Below are positions 36,853 through 46,367 of a stretch of DNA of 64,000 nt, piece by piece. Made by a program: the position numbers and the translations under genes. The notes under the pieces were generated by a model. It was not told the origin of the DNA. It saw only the letters and a list, made by a program, of their open reading frames with translations, and searched no databases. How positions within the stretch are numbered: position 1 is the first letter of the stretch; each line of letters starts with the position of its first letter. The stretch spans positions 1 to 64,000 of the forward strand of contig NZ_MSDO01000017.1 in assembly GCF_001937195.1 (NCBI RefSeq). The letters are read 5' to 3'. The DNA comes from Salinicola socius. GTDB lineage: Bacteria; Pseudomonadota; Gammaproteobacteria; Pseudomonadales; Halomonadaceae.

Positions 36853-37595
36853 TCGAACTCAAGGGCATCCGCAAGCAATTCGGCGATCACGTCGTCTTCG
36901 ACGGTATCGATCTCAGTCTCGACCGCGGAGAGATCATCGTGGTCGTCGGTCCTTCGGGAACCGGCAAGTCGACACTGCTGCGCTGCATCAACTTTCTGGA
37001 AACACCCGATGCCGGCCACCTGACCGTCGGCGATCTCGGCTTCGACGTCACAGGTGCGACTCGTGAACAGATTCTCGCGCTGAGGCGGCGAACGGCGTTC
37101 GTGTTCCAGAACTATGCGTTGTTCGCCAACAAGACCGCGCTTCAGAACGTCGCCGAGGGCATGATCGTGGTCGACGGCATGCCCAAGGCCAAGGCCTACG
37201 CCAAGGCGCGCGAGATCCTCGAGCGGATCGGCCTGGCCGACAAGGCCGACGCCTACCCCGCCTCGCTCTCCGGCGGACAGCAGCAGCGCGTGGGTATCGG
37301 CCGGGCGATGGCGGCCAACGCCGACGTCATCCTGTTCGATGAGCCGACGTCCGCGCTGGATCCGCAATGGGTGGAGGAAGTACTGGGGCTGATGAAACGG
37401 CTCGCGGCCGAGCATCAGACCATGATCGTCGTCACCCACGAGATGCAGTTTGCCCGCGAGGTCGCCGATCGGGTGGTGTTCATGGATCAGGGCCGGATCA
37501 TCGAGCAGGCTCCGCCGGCGGAGCTGTTCAGCCAGCCCAAGGATGAACGAACGCAGCAGTTTCTGCGCAAGATTCTGGCGGCAAACGTCGTCTGA
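36849..37595 (+). CDS. Amino-acid ABC transporter ATP-binding protein
   Basis: 248 residues from ATG 36849; the open frame to 36801 lies inside the permease. Complete ABC ATPase: Walker [13 protein letters not shown]-loop VFQNYALF, signature [15 protein letters not shown], Walker [13 protein letters not shown], switch His in VTHEM. Energises uptake through the permease encoded immediately upstream. Confidence 0.95.
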   Translation: MIELKGIRKQFGDHVVFDGIDLSLDRGEIIVVVGPSGTGKSTLLRCINFLETPDAGHLTVGDLGFDVTGATREQILALRRRTAFVFQNYALFANKTALQNVAEGMIVVDGMPKAKAYAKAREILERIGLADKADAYPASLSGGQQQRVGIGRAMAANADVILFDEPTSALDPQWVEEVLGLMKRLAAEHQTMIVVTHEMQFAREVADRVVFMDQGRIIEQAPPAELFSQPKDERTQQFLRKILAANVV

Positions 37596-37617
37596 CCGTC
37601 GCGCGCAGCCAGTCTAC

Positions 37618-39093
37618 TCAGTCGTTGTGCCGCCGCGGTGCGCTGATGGCAAAGAAGCGCTCCACCACATCGTCCCGCACCGGCGGTGTCAGGCAGGAGA
37701 CGATCACGAACAGCGGCAGGTTGATCATCAACCCCCAGAACCCGGCGTGAACCCCTAGCGGGTTGGGCCAGATCAGGGTAAACGCCAGGGTCACTCCGAA
37801 CCCGCTCACGATCCCGACCAGCACGCCCCATCTGGACGCACGGGTCCACAGGAACATGCCGATGAACGCGGGCAACACCTGGGTCGCGAATCCCAGACCC
37901 ACCAGCAGGATCATCACCAGATTGCTCGGCTCGCTGATCGCCACCGGCGCCACGATCAACGCCATGACCGGAATCAACAGGCGGCGAGCGAGGCGACCGG
38001 TAGTAGCGTCGTCGAGACGTAACAGCGGCTGGGCGATGTCCTTGGCATAAGCCATCGATACCGAGTGTAGAAATGGCTCGCAGGAGGACATGGCCGCGGC
38101 CAGTGTCCCCGCGCCCAGCAGCCCCACCAGCCAGCTCGGCAGATTCTGCAGCGCAAATTCGAGTGCCACGGTGTCGGCCCGGCCCAGGTTGGGCAACGCG
38201 GTGATGCCGATGAATCCCACCACCACCATCGGCAGCACGACGATGTAATAAGTCGGTAGCCAAGTGGCACTGCGCCGGATGGTCGCGGCCGAGCGCGCGC
38301 TCATCCACTGGCTCCAGACCGGCGGCATGAACGACAGCATCGACACGACGATCGACGTGGTCCAGAACGCGAAGCTCATCTTGCCATCGGCCCCCGGCAG
38401 GGTCAGAAAGTCGGGCCGTTCGTTGGCCAGCCGCTCGAAGACGCCCGCGAAGCCCAGTTCGCCGGTGGCATGATGCGCCGCCCACAGCCCCACGGTCCAG
38501 GCCACGACCAGCATCAGGATGCCCTGAAAGGCATTGGTCAGTCCGATGGCGCGCTGGCCACTGACGTAGAGATAGATCGCGATGACGCCCAGAATCACGA
38601 TCACGCCGACCCAGACCGGAATTCGCCCACCGCTCATCACCGACAGAATGTAGGCCGAGCCGATGGTCTGGAGAACCGCATAGGCCAGCGAGCCAATCGA
38701 CATGACCAGTGCCGCCAGCCCGCCAAGCAGCGGGCTCTGATAGCGATCGGCGATCGCCGCGCCTTGGGTAACGTGACCGAAGCGCTGCCCGAAGGCCCAG
38801 ACCTTGGGGCCGCAATACCACGCCACCAGCGCCAGATAGGAGAGATAGATCACCACGTAGAAGACGGCGACGCCCTTGCTGTAGGCCCAGCCGGGCGCGC
38901 CCATGAAGGTGTAGGCGCTGATGCTGCCGGCGGCGATCAGCAGATAGAGCGTCACCGGCCCCATGCTTCGCCCGGCCACCCCCCACTCCTCCAGACTGTC
39001 CATCAGACGCCCACCGCGAGCGCGTAAACCGATGAACAGCGCGATACCGATATAGCCCAGCGTCATCCACAGCGGCAATAGACTAGTCGTCAT
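37618..39093 (-). CDS. Sodium:solute symporter (SSS family)
   Basis: 491 residues, about 13 membrane helices. Seen: YIGIALFIGLRARG at the start, EEWGVAGRSMGPVTLYLLIAAGSISAYTFMGAPGWAYSKG (the SSS core with its sodium-site serines), GSLAYAVLQTIGSAYILSV, GTLAAAMSSCEPFLHSVSM and GLGFATQVLPAFIGMFLW. Imports an unknown solute with sodium; SSS members take proline, pantothenate, acetate, urea or others, and the substrate cannot be assigned. Its start overlaps the end of a small membrane-protein gene, implying a two-subunit system. Confidence 0.9.
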   Translation of the reverse strand: MTTSLLPLWMTLGYIGIALFIGLRARGGRLMDSLEEWGVAGRSMGPVTLYLLIAAGSISAYTFMGAPGWAYSKGVAVFYVVIYLSYLALVAWYCGPKVWAFGQRFGHVTQGAAIADRYQSPLLGGLAALVMSIGSLAYAVLQTIGSAYILSVMSGGRIPVWVGVIVILGVIAIYLYVSGQRAIGLTNAFQGILMLVVAWTVGLWAAHHATGELGFAGVFERLANERPDFLTLPGADGKMSFAFWTTSIVVSMLSFMPPVWSQWMSARSAATIRRSATWLPTYYIVVLPMVVVGFIGITALPNLGRADTVALEFALQNLPSWLVGLLGAGTLAAAMSSCEPFLHSVSMAYAKDIAQPLLRLDDATTGRLARRLLIPVMALIVAPVAISEPSNLVMILLVGLGFATQVLPAFIGMFLWTRASRWGVLVGIVSGFGVTLAFTLIWPNPLGVHAGFWGLMINLPLFVIVSCLTPPVRDDVVERFFAISAPRRHND

Positions 39094-39313
39094 GCGATGC
39101 CACCTTGATACAGCGATTGGCGATCAGCATGACCAGCCAGCACCCCAGCACAATCACATAGGTCCATACGGCGATCGGCGGCAGCCCCAGCCATGGCTGC
39201 GCTCGATTGAACAGGCCGATCACCGGCCATATTCCTGCGGCGATCAGCACCACGAACGCCAGGGTCAGTAACCAGCCCTTACCCGACCGTGGACGGACGA
39301 CGTAATGTTTCAT
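39083..39313 (-). CDS. Small two-helix membrane protein paired with the symporter (DUF3311-like)
   Basis: 76 residues from ATG 39313 (MKHYVVRPRSGKG...); the frame is open to 39409 but that leader crosses a repeat array. Two membrane helices, WLLTLAFVVLIAAGIWPVIGLF and PPIAVWTYVIVLGCWLVMLIANR, separated by the LGLP turn typical of DUF3311/YhdT-like companions of SSS transporters. Overlaps the symporter start by 11 bp. Probably an accessory subunit. Confidence 0.7.
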   Translation of the reverse strand: MKHYVVRPRSGKGWLLTLAFVVLIAAGIWPVIGLFNRAQPWLGLPPIAVWTYVIVLGCWLVMLIANRCIKVASHDD

Positions 39314-39371
39314 CAATGTTCCTAGCCCTTGAAATCTAGCTGTTGAAACTCTCGGTTTCTGAATTTCGCCG

Positions 39372-39413
39372 TGAAGAACCAGCCATGAAGAACCAGCCGT
39401 GAAGGACAAGCCA
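39372..39413. repeat. 14-bp tandem repeat, three imperfect units
   Basis: TGAAGAACCAGCCA, TGAAGAACCAGCCG, TGAAGGACAAGCCA, followed by a decayed TAAAGAGCC. Lies in the gap upstream of the small membrane-protein gene, close enough to affect its leader RNA. Confidence 0.7.
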
Positions 39414-39614
39414 TAAAGAGCCTGGCGACGAAGAATTTAGCCACCGGACTCGAAAGCGTCGGCACCCGGCCGAGGGTCTTGAACCCCGACGGTACTGGCG
39501 TTGACTGCTCACAGCGCCGTGGAATCATACCGCATCAAGACCCGATGGCTCCCCGTCATATCGCAAAGCGTTTTTCTCTTCTAGGCTAGTAGCCGATCAA
39601 TGACAGGGAACGGC

Positions 39615-40439
39615 ATGAAAACAAAACACGTCAGCCTGCGCGAATGGCTGCAACATACGGCATCGGCGGGCTACGTCGCCAAGGGGATCATCTATCTGAC
39701 GATCGGCTGGCTGGCGCTGTTGACCACGATCGGTCTCGGCGGCAGTGAAAGTGGTGCGTCGGATGTCATCCGCAAGATTGCGCTATGGCCGTTCGGCCGC
39801 GTGCTGCTGGCGCTGATGGGCGTGGGGCTGACAGCCTACGTCTTATGGCGTCTGGCCCAGGCAGTCTGGGATACCGAACGCAAAGGCAACGACTGGAAGG
39901 GCTGGCTGCAGCGGCTCGGGTTCGCGATCAGCGGGAGCCTCTATGCCACGCTCGCCTGGCAATGTACCACGTTGATATTTCAGAGCCTCTCCCAATCTCA
40001 GAGCGGCGGATCATCCCAAGGCACCGAACGGCTGATGGGCGTCCCCGGTGGACGCTGGCTGGTGTTGGTCGTCGGTCTCATCTTCATCGGGGTCGGCATT
40101 CATCAATTGATTCGCGCCTGGAAACGCTCCTATCGCAAGAACTGGCATCTGCAGAGCCGGCCGAACCCCCCGCTGCCTTTGCTCGAGGGTATCGCGCGCC
40201 TCGGTCTGGCCGCCCGCGGCATTACCTTCCTGCTGATCGGAGGGCTGTTGTCTCTGGCCGCGTGGCGTCTGTCGCCCAGCGATGCCCAGGGTCTTAGCGC
40301 CGCGCTGAATCTGCTAGCCCATCAACCTTTCGGTGACTGGCTGCTGGGAGCGGTGGCCGTCGGCCTTATCGCCTATGGGGGGTACTGCTTCATCAACGCT
40401 GGATACCGCCGCGTCAGGAATCCAAAGAATGGATCGTGA
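39615..40439 (+). CDS. DUF1206 family membrane protein
   Basis: 274 residues from ATG 39615, with AGGGA just upstream; an ATG at 39600 is also in frame. Three repeats of a two-helix unit of about 75-90 residues, each opening with a G-hydrophobic-AKGI or ARGI phrase: GYVAKGIIYLTIGWLAL, LGFAISGSLYATLAWQC and LGLAARGITFLLIGGLLSL. This is the DUF1206 architecture. Function unknown. Convergent with the repeat-rich exported protein. Confidence 0.88.
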   Translation: MKTKHVSLREWLQHTASAGYVAKGIIYLTIGWLALLTTIGLGGSESGASDVIRKIALWPFGRVLLALMGVGLTAYVLWRLAQAVWDTERKGNDWKGWLQRLGFAISGSLYATLAWQCTTLIFQSLSQSQSGGSSQGTERLMGVPGGRWLVLVVGLIFIGVGIHQLIRAWKRSYRKNWHLQSRPNPPLPLLEGIARLGLAARGITFLLIGGLLSLAAWRLSPSDAQGLSAALNLLAHQPFGDWLLGAVAVGLIAYGGYCFINAGYRRVRNPKNGS

Positions 40440-40470
40440 CAACAGCGCGAAAAATGCAACGGGTCCGGAT

Positions 40471-40496
40471 AGAAAAGAGACCGCGAAAGCGGTCTC
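40471..40496 (-). terminator. Terminator after the repeat-rich exported protein gene
   Basis: Minus strand GAGACCGC-TTTC-GCGGTCTC followed by TTTTCT (40496 down to 40471); an 8-bp perfect stem with a 4-base loop. Confidence 0.8.
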
Positions 40497-40550
40497 GAAT
40501 CATCGACTTGCCCGCCCAGGCAAGGTAACGGGTGTCGCCAAGCTGGCGCC

Positions 40551-40988
40551 TTACTGAGGCGCCCCCGTATTGAGCGGCTCACTGTTGACGGAGTCCTTGC
40601 CCGCGGCACCTTCCTGATCGCTGCCACTCATGGGCGCGCTATTATCCATCGTCGGCTGAACGGCTGCTGCGCCGCCGTGCCCGGGCTTGCCTTGGATCAT
40701 GGCATCGCGATTGGCACTGTCCTTGCTCGCCATGCCCATCTGGTCACTGGTGCTATTGGGCGCACTATCATCCATTGCCGCGTTGTGGGAGGAGTGATGC
40801 GCTGGCGACGGCATGCCCTTCACCATCGCATCGCGATTGGTGCTGTCCTTGCTTGCCATGCCCATCTGATCAGTGCTGCTACTGGGCGCGCTGTCGTCGA
40901 TGGCATTTTGCGCCATGGCCACACCACTCAGTGTTGCCAGTGCCAGACCGGTAGCGATACACAGACGGCGAGTCGTGGAAATTTTCAT
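40551..40988 (-). CDS. Exported protein made of DSAP...DQMGMASKDS repeats
   Basis: 145 residues from ATG 40988, preceded by AGGAGCTCC. Signal peptide MKISTTRRLCIATGLALATL, cleaved near VAMAQ. The mature part is three imperfect repeats of about 40 residues: DDSAPSSSTDQMGMASKDSTNRDAM, then DDSAPNSTSDQMGMASKDSANRDAM, then a diverged DNSAPMSGSDQEGAAGKDSVN. It is Ser/Asp/Met-rich with some His and no cysteine, so probably disordered. No family recognised. Possible roles are envelope stress, metal buffering (Met, His, Asp) or adaptation to salt, all speculative. Next to the urease/hupE unit but with its own promoter and terminator. Confidence 0.78.
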   Translation of the reverse strand: MKISTTRRLCIATGLALATLSGVAMAQNAIDDSAPSSSTDQMGMASKDSTNRDAMVKGMPSPAHHSSHNAAMDDSAPNSTSDQMGMASKDSANRDAMIQGKPGHGGAAAVQPTMDNSAPMSGSDQEGAAGKDSVNSEPLNTGAPQ

Positions 40989-41126
40989 GATGGAGCTCCT
41001 GCAGTTATCCATGATCGAACGTGGCGTCACGTTCCAAGGTCTTCCCTAACAAGACGACCGGGGCCGCCTTTCAGTGTTTACGCCAGCGTATCGATATCGG
41101 ATGCAGCACCCCATCATGCGACAGTC

Positions 41127-41732
41127 TCAGCTCAGCATCAGTGCCCCGCCGGCGGCAGCGATCGCGGCACCGATACCGCGCAGCCAACGGCTGTCCCGCT
41201 GCATCAGCCAGCTACCGGTCAAACGGCCCACCAACGTGATACCCACGCTGGCCATGACGAAACCGAGTGCGTAGAGCGCCGCCGACGCACCCGGTGCGAG
41301 CTCGCTGCCATGAGCGTGGCCGTGCAGCAGAATGAACGCGAAGACAAGCGATCCTCCCAGCGCACTGGGCAATTTGACCAGACTGGCCAGCAACACCCCC
41401 GCCAGCAGAACGCTGGAGGCGATACCGAATTCGACGCCAAGCAGCGGCACCCCGGCCCAGGCGAGCCCGGCACCGGCCACCATGCCCAGCGCGATCAGCA
41501 GCGGCATGGTACGGCGCAGCGCCGGAGCCTGACGACAGCTCCACAACCCGATCGCCAGCATCGCCAGCAGGTGATCGAGACCCGATAGCGGATGCATCAA
41601 ACCGGCAAAAAAGCTGCCGCCGTGGGTATGCGGCAGCGGTCCGGGATGTGCCATGGCCGCCGAAGCGACCAGCAGCGTCAAGGGCGCAGCCAGCCAGGCC
41701 AGGCGACGAGCAACAAGAGCGGACGAGGTCAT
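41127..41732 (-). CDS. ureJ: HupE/UreJ family nickel transporter
   Basis: 201 residues. Signal-like first helix ending AAMAHPGPLPHTHGG; the HPG motif and His cluster start the mature HupE/UreJ domain. Then GLMHPLSGLDHLLAMLAIGLW with conserved His-Pro and Asp-His in membrane helices (metal sites), FAFILLHGHAHGSEL and a final helix GIGAAIAAAGGALM. Imports or channels Ni2+ for urease. Last gene of the urease unit, 31 bp after ureG. Confidence 0.9.
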   Translation of the reverse strand: MTSSALVARRLAWLAAPLTLLVASAAMAHPGPLPHTHGGSFFAGLMHPLSGLDHLLAMLAIGLWSCRQAPALRRTMPLLIALGMVAGAGLAWAGVPLLGVEFGIASSVLLAGVLLASLVKLPSALGGSLVFAFILLHGHAHGSELAPGASAALYALGFVMASVGITLVGRLTGSWLMQRDSRWLRGIGAAIAAAGGALMLS

Positions 41733-41763
41733 GATGGTTCTCCTTGAATGGGGCGGGTGCCAA

Positions 41764-42426
41764 TCAGTTGGCGGTCAACAGCGCTTGATCCTGGATGGCT
41801 CGACACGCGTCGCCGCGTCGCTCCGGCAACATGCCACGGTCGAGAATGAAGCGAACGATGGTTTCGGCACCGACACCATCGTGCAGGTTGGTAAACACGA
41901 AGGGGCGTTCGCCCCGCATCTTCTTGGCATCACGCTCCATGACCTCGAGCGACGCGTGAACATAGTCGGCGATGTCGATCTTGTTGATGATCAGCAGGTC
42001 CGACTTGGTGATGCCCGGCCCGCCTTTTCGAGGGATCTTGTCGCCGGCGGACACGTCGATCACGTAGAGCGTCAAATCCGACAGCTCCGGGCTGAAAGTG
42101 GCCGCCAGATTGTCACCGCCGGATTCCACCAGCACCAGTTCCAGATCCGGATGACGGGCATGAAGATCGTCGATCGCCGCCAGGTTCATCGAGGCGTCCT
42201 CGCGGATCGCGGTATGCGGGCAGCCGCCGGTCTCCACACCGATGATCCGGTCCGCCGCCAGCGCATCGTGACGCAATAGAAAGTCGGCATCCTCGCGGGT
42301 GTAGATATCGTTGGTCACCACCGCGATATCGTAGTGTTCGCGCAGCGCCAGACAGAGCTGCTTGAGTAACGCCGTCTTCCCGGACCCTACCGGGCCACCG
42401 ACACCGACGCGTAAACAGTGTTTCAT
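41764..42426 (-). CDS. ureG: Urease accessory GTPase UreG
   Basis: 220 residues from ATG 42426; a GTG at 42435 is also in frame, and AGGAGG lies upstream. SIMIBI-class GTPase: P-loop [26 protein letters not shown], the nickel-binding CPH in [35 protein letters not shown], and NKIDIADYV (G4). Drives nickel insertion into apo-urease with UreE, UreF and UreD. Confidence 0.97.
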   Translation of the reverse strand: MKHCLRVGVGGPVGSGKTALLKQLCLALREHYDIAVVTNDIYTREDADFLLRHDALAADRIIGVETGGCPHTAIREDASMNLAAIDDLHARHPDLELVLVESGGDNLAATFSPELSDLTLYVIDVSAGDKIPRKGGPGITKSDLLIINKIDIADYVHASLEVMERDAKKMRGERPFVFTNLHDGVGAETIVRFILDRGMLPERRGDACRAIQDQALLTAN

Positions 42427-42452
42427 CGTACTCACCTCCTCCTTGCCATCCT

Positions 42453-43139
42453 TCAGCTGCGAAACAGCCGCGAATACTGTGTCTCATGCAGAGCACTTGC
42501 CAGCGCCAGCCCCGGCAGCACGGGGCCCAGCTCGGTATCCGACAAAGCGTTGGCCGCAGCCACTGCCCTGACCAATTCGGGACGCAGCCGCTCGATCAGC
42601 CGCTGTGCCGCCGTCTGCCCCAGCGGCAGCGTCTTGCAGGCGGCCGCGAGCTGATTCTCGAGCCACGCCCAGGCAAAGCCGAGCTGGGCGTCGGCGACGG
42701 CAATACCCCGCTGGCGGGCCAGCCACGCAAACAGCGTGACGTAGGCAGGTCGCTGCGGTAACCAGCCGGAAGCCGGCGACAGCTCGAGATCGCCCAGCAG
42801 ACGGGCCAGCGCCTGGCCCAGCCGCAGGTCTTCTTCCGCCAGCTCGGCAGTTTCGCGATTGGCCTGGAGCCAGTCGTTCCAGTGCTGTAGCGCGTCCCGA
42901 TCCTCTCTCACCCAGCCCGCATGAAGCCTGCCCAGGACCGGCAATTCACAAACCGTCAGGCCATCCGCCAGAACGCCGGACAGCCAAGCTTGCAGAGTCT
43001 CCTCGTCGGTCACCCACTCCAGTTCGAAGGCGCTCTCCAGTCCCTGAGACCAGGCGAAAGCGCCGATCGGCAATGCCGGGCTGACCAGTTGCATCAACCC
43101 CATCAGCGCCAGTGGATCCTGTGTCGGCACGGCTAGCAC
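42453..43139 (-). CDS. ureF: Urease accessory protein UreF
   Basis: 228 residues beginning with GTG (43137-43139), three bases after the ureE stop. All-helical Ure[27 protein letters not shown] (family signature), [22 protein letters not shown] and later [15 protein letters not shown]. Bridges UreG to the UreD-urease complex during nickel insertion. The end [11 protein letters not shown] is the conserved UreF tail. Confidence 0.95.
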   Translation of the reverse strand: MLAVPTQDPLALMGLMQLVSPALPIGAFAWSQGLESAFELEWVTDEETLQAWLSGVLADGLTVCELPVLGRLHAGWVREDRDALQHWNDWLQANRETAELAEEDLRLGQALARLLGDLELSPASGWLPQRPAYVTLFAWLARQRGIAVADAQLGFAWAWLENQLAAACKTLPLGQTAAQRLIERLRPELVRAVAAANALSDTELGPVLPGLALASALHETQYSRLFRS

Positions 43140-43142
43140 GTG

Positions 43143-43697
43143 TCAATGCTCATGCTTGTGGCCATGACGATGGGACAGGTGACGCTGGAAATCGTAAACC
43201 TGGGCGTGACTCTCCGCTGGGCCGTGATCGTGACCATGACCATGGCCGTGACCCAGCCCCTCGGCGTAGGCGCCGGGCTCGGGATCGAACGGTGCCCGGT
43301 GGCGTTCGAGCGTCGCGCCCAGCCTCGCCGCCAGCGCTTCGAGCACATGATCCGGCGGAAACCGTACCCAGCCACCCTCGTCGTCGTGACCGATCGCCAG
43401 CTGGACGTGACGGTTGCCCAGGTGGTAGCAGAGCCTGGCCAGCGCCAGACCGGACGAGATCGATGCCGTCACGACCGGTTCGTCAGCCGCACGGACCGCG
43501 ACGATCTCGCCCGTCTCGGCCCGTAAAAGCGCTCCGTCGCGCAGCACTGGGCCTCGGTCCAGAAACAGGCCGATCTCGCGGCCGCCATCGCTCGTCGTCT
43601 TCAGTCGCCCACGCATGCGCAGTTCGAACGGCAACGTCACGCTATCGACGGCATCGGCGTCGGACGTTGCCTCCAGTCTTTCAGTCAGTTCCCACAT
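43143..43697 (-). CDS. ureE: Urease accessory nickel chaperone UreE
   Basis: 184 residues from ATG 43697; the open frame continues to 43838 but overlaps ureC. Seen: WELTERLEATSDADAVDSVTLPFELRMRGRL, GREIGLFLDRGPVLRDGALL, CYHLGNRHVQLAIG with the conserved metal-site His, and a histidine-rich C-terminus (GHGHGHGHDHG ... HRHGHKHEH) able to bind several Ni2+. Delivers nickel to UreG. 91 bp after ureC. Confidence 0.95.
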   Translation of the reverse strand: MWELTERLEATSDADAVDSVTLPFELRMRGRLKTTSDGGREIGLFLDRGPVLRDGALLRAETGEIVAVRAADEPVVTASISSGLALARLCYHLGNRHVQLAIGHDDEGGWVRFPPDHVLEALAARLGATLERHRAPFDPEPGAYAEGLGHGHGHGHDHGPAESHAQVYDFQRHLSHRHGHKHEH

Positions 43698-43788
43698 ATC
43701 TGTCTGCCTCGTGATGGCCGACACCGGACATTCTGGATGACCCCATAGATAACCGAAAAAGTGCCCGGCCGGCGGATGAATGGTCGAA

Positions 43789-45495
43789 TCAAAAAAGGTG
43801 ATAACGCTGGGCCAGCGGTAACTCTGTCGCCGGTTCACAGGTCAGAAGTTCCCCGTCGGCATGAACTTCATACGTCTGCGGATCGACGGTCAGATGCGGA
43901 CAGGCATCGTTGAGCTTCATATCTTTCTTGCGCACACCGCGCACCTGTCTGACGGCGACGAGTTCACTTTCCAGCCCCAGTCGGGCCTTGATGCCGGCAT
44001 CCAGCGCCGCCTGGCTGACGAAACTGAAGCGCGTGGCACTGGCGGCCTTGCCGAATGCACCGAACATCGGCCGATAATGGACCGGTTGCGGCGTCGGGAT
44101 CGAGGCATTGGCGTCACCCATCGGCGCGGCCGCAATCATCCCGCCCTTGATGATCAGCGCCGGTTTGACTCCGAAGAACGCGGGATTCCACAGCACCAGA
44201 TCCGCCAGTTTGCCCACCTCGACGGAGCCCACCTCATGACCGATGCCGTGGGTCAGCGCCGGATTGATGGTGTACTTGGCAATATAACGTCGAGCGCGGA
44301 AGTTGTCCGCGCCCATCGCTTCGTCTTCCGGCAACAGGCCGCGCTGGACTTTCATCTTGTGCGCCGTTTGCCAGGTGCGACAGACCACCTCGCCGACCCG
44401 GCCCATCGCCTGGGAGTCGGACGAAATCATCGAGATCACGCCCATGTCGTGGAGGATATCCTCGGCGGCAATGGTCTCGCGCCGAATGCGCGAGTCGGCG
44501 AAAGCCACGTCTTCCGGAATGTTCGGATCGAGATGGTGACACACCATCAGCATATCGAGGTGCTCGTCGATGGTATTGACGGTGTAAGGGCGGGTCGGGT
44601 TGGTCGACGACGGCAGCACGTAGTCTTTCGAGCAGGCGGTAATGATGTCCGGTGCGTGGCCCCCCCCTGCCCCCTCGGTATGATAAGTGTGAATGCCACG
44701 CTCCTTGAATGCCGCCAGCGTATCTTCGACGAAACCGGATTCGTTGAGCGTATCGGTGTGGATCGCGACCTGGACATCGTATCTTTCTGCCACGCTCAGG
44801 CAGTTGTCGATCGATGCCGGGGTCGTGCCCCAGTCCTCATGCAGTTTGAGTCCGATCGCGCCGGCGACGATCTGCGCTTCCAGCGCTTCAGGCAGACTGG
44901 CGTTGCCCTTGCCGAGCAAGCCGATGTTCATCGGCAGCGTGTCGATCGCCTGCAGCATCTTGCCGAGATGCCACTCGCCCGGCGTGCAGGTCGTGGCGTT
45001 GGTGCCGGTGGCGGGGCCGGTGCCACCGCCGAGCATCGTCGTCACGCCGCTCATCAACGCCTCTTCGACCTGCTGCGGGCAGATGAAATGGATATGCGCA
45101 TCGATCCCCCCGGCGGTCAGTATCTTGCCTTCGCCGGCGATGATCTCGGTGCCAGGACCGATGACGATGTCGACGCCGGGCTGCACGTCCGGATTGCCCG
45201 CCTTGCCGATCGCCGCGATCCGCCCTTTCTGCAGACCCACGTCCGCCTTGATCACGCCCCACCAGTCGAGAATCAGCGCATTGGTGATCACCGTGTCCAT
45301 GACACTGTCATCCACGCGCTGACTCTGACCCATGCCGTCACGGATCACCTTGCCACCGCCGAACTTGACCTCGTCGCCGTAGACCGTGGCATCGCGCTCG
45401 ACCTCGATCCACAGTTCGGTATCGGCGAGGCGCACTCGATCGCCGACGGTCGGGCCGTACATGTCCGCATACGCCTGCCGGGTGATCTTGACCAT
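43789..45495 (-). CDS. ureC: Urease alpha (catalytic) subunit
   Basis: 568 residues, full length. Nickel ligands H134 and H136 in [12 protein letters not shown] and the carbamylated bridging lysine K217 in [15 protein letters not shown]; the mobile-flap segment is [32 protein letters not shown]. Hydrolyses urea to ammonia and carbamate. Its ATG overlaps the ureB stop (ATGA), giving strict coupling. All active-site residues appear intact. Confidence 0.98.
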   Translation of the reverse strand: MVKITRQAYADMYGPTVGDRVRLADTELWIEVERDATVYGDEVKFGGGKVIRDGMGQSQRVDDSVMDTVITNALILDWWGVIKADVGLQKGRIAAIGKAGNPDVQPGVDIVIGPGTEIIAGEGKILTAGGIDAHIHFICPQQVEEALMSGVTTMLGGGTGPATGTNATTCTPGEWHLGKMLQAIDTLPMNIGLLGKGNASLPEALEAQIVAGAIGLKLHEDWGTTPASIDNCLSVAERYDVQVAIHTDTLNESGFVEDTLAAFKERGIHTYHTEGAGGGHAPDIITACSKDYVLPSSTNPTRPYTVNTIDEHLDMLMVCHHLDPNIPEDVAFADSRIRRETIAAEDILHDMGVISMISSDSQAMGRVGEVVCRTWQTAHKMKVQRGLLPEDEAMGADNFRARRYIAKYTINPALTHGIGHEVGSVEVGKLADLVLWNPAFFGVKPALIIKGGMIAAAPMGDANASIPTPQPVHYRPMFGAFGKAASATRFSFVSQAALDAGIKARLGLESELVAVRQVRGVRKKDMKLNDACPHLTVDPQTYEVHADGELLTCEPATELPLAQRYHLF

Positions 45496-45935
45496 CAGTT
45501 CGTTTCCCCTTCGTCGCCATTATCATCGCGCACTCTTCGCGCGGCTGCGGGCGCGTTAGTATGCGCGGCTGAGGGCGCGTTAGTTTGCGCGGCTGCGGGC
45601 GCGGGCGCATTAGAAAGCGACGCACTGGATAGCAGCGGCCCCATGACCTCACCGCGGAAGCCATAGACACGACGCTCGCCGAGGTAGGGCACCAGCGTCA
45701 CCTCACGGGTCTGGCCCGGTTCGAAGCGAATTGCCGAGCCCGCCGGCACGTCGAGTCGATATCCCCGAGCCGCATCCCGATCGAAGGTCAGCGCCGGGTT
45801 GGTCTCGGCGAAGTGATAGTGGGAGCCGACCTGAATCGGCCGGTCACCGGTATTGGCGACATCCAGCGTGATCGTCTCGAGACCGGCATTGAGCTCGATC
45901 TCGCCGTCCTGAATCTGCATTTCACCGGGAATCAT
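45495..45935 (-). CDS. ureB: Urease beta subunit with repetitive Ala-rich tail
   Basis: 146 residues from ATG 45935 (a TTG at 45941 is in frame). The first ~105 residues are a normal Ure[60 protein letters not shown] and [14 protein letters not shown]. UreB proteins usually end near here. This one carries about 40 extra residues of repeated NAP(A/S)AAxT units ending in an acidic [13 protein letters not shown], encoded by a 24-bp tandem repeat (45539-45613). 9 bp after ureA, overlaps ureC. Confidence 0.95.
   Translation of the reverse strand: MIPGEMQIQDGEIELNAGLETITLDVANTGDRPIQVGSHYHFAETNPALTFDRDAARGYRLDVPAGSAIRFEPGQTREVTLVPYLGERRVYGFRGEVMGPLLSSASLSNAPAPAAAQTNAPSAAHTNAPAAARRVRDDNGDEGETN
45539..45613 (-). 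repeat. ureB: 24-bp tandem repeat in the ureB 3' end (three units)
   Basis: Plus-strand units GCGCGGCTG(C/A)GGGCGCGTTAGT.. at 45539, 45563 and 45587 (the last a variant with GGGCGCATTAG). In frame; gives the [24 protein letters not shown] tail. Confidence 0.8.
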
Positions 45936-45944
45936 CAGCAAACC

Positions 45945-46247
45945 TCAAACGATAGGACCATGCACGGTGACCAGTTTGGTACCGTCGGGAAAGGTGGCCT
46001 CGACCTGCACTTCCTGAATCATCTCGGCGACACCGTCCATGACATCTTCACGAGTCAGGATTTCACGCCCGAAGCTCATCAGGTCCGCCACACTGCGCCC
46101 ATCGCGGGCACCCTCCAGGATCTCGAAGCTGATCAGCGCCATCGCTTCCGGGTAGTTAAGCTTCAGCCCGCGCGCACGGCGCCGTTCGGCCAGCTGCGCG
46201 GCACTGAACAGCAGCAGTTTGTCTTTGTCTCGGGGTGTCAGTTCCAT
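45945..46247 (-). CDS. ureA: Urease gamma subunit
   Basis: 100 residues from ATG 46247 ([14 protein letters not shown]), exactly the family length; the open frame upstream to 46343 is not UreA-like. Seen: [68 protein letters not shown]. Structural subunit of the urease trimer. Confidence 0.97.
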   Translation of the reverse strand: MELTPRDKDKLLLFSAAQLAERRRARGLKLNYPEAMALISFEILEGARDGRSVADLMSFGREILTREDVMDGVAEMIQEVQVEATFPDGTKLVTVHGPIV

Positions 46248-46367
46248 ATCGATATCCTGATTGTATCCCCGCTCCAGCTTTGGTGGATCACGCAAAGCGG
46301 CTTCGGGGAGCGATAAAAAAGACGTGTTGTCCCGCTCCGTCATGACGCGCCCGGTCCCCGTCTCGGT

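Noticed and set aside
39360-39425. Short tandem repeats as a CRISPR array
   Set aside because: 14-bp contiguous units without spacers; a simple tandem duplication. No CRISPR-like pattern was seen anywhere in the window.
43861-45666. 601-residue plus-strand open frame opposite ureC
   Set aside because: Arg/His/Gly-rich antisense shadow; UreC with intact nickel ligands is on the other strand.
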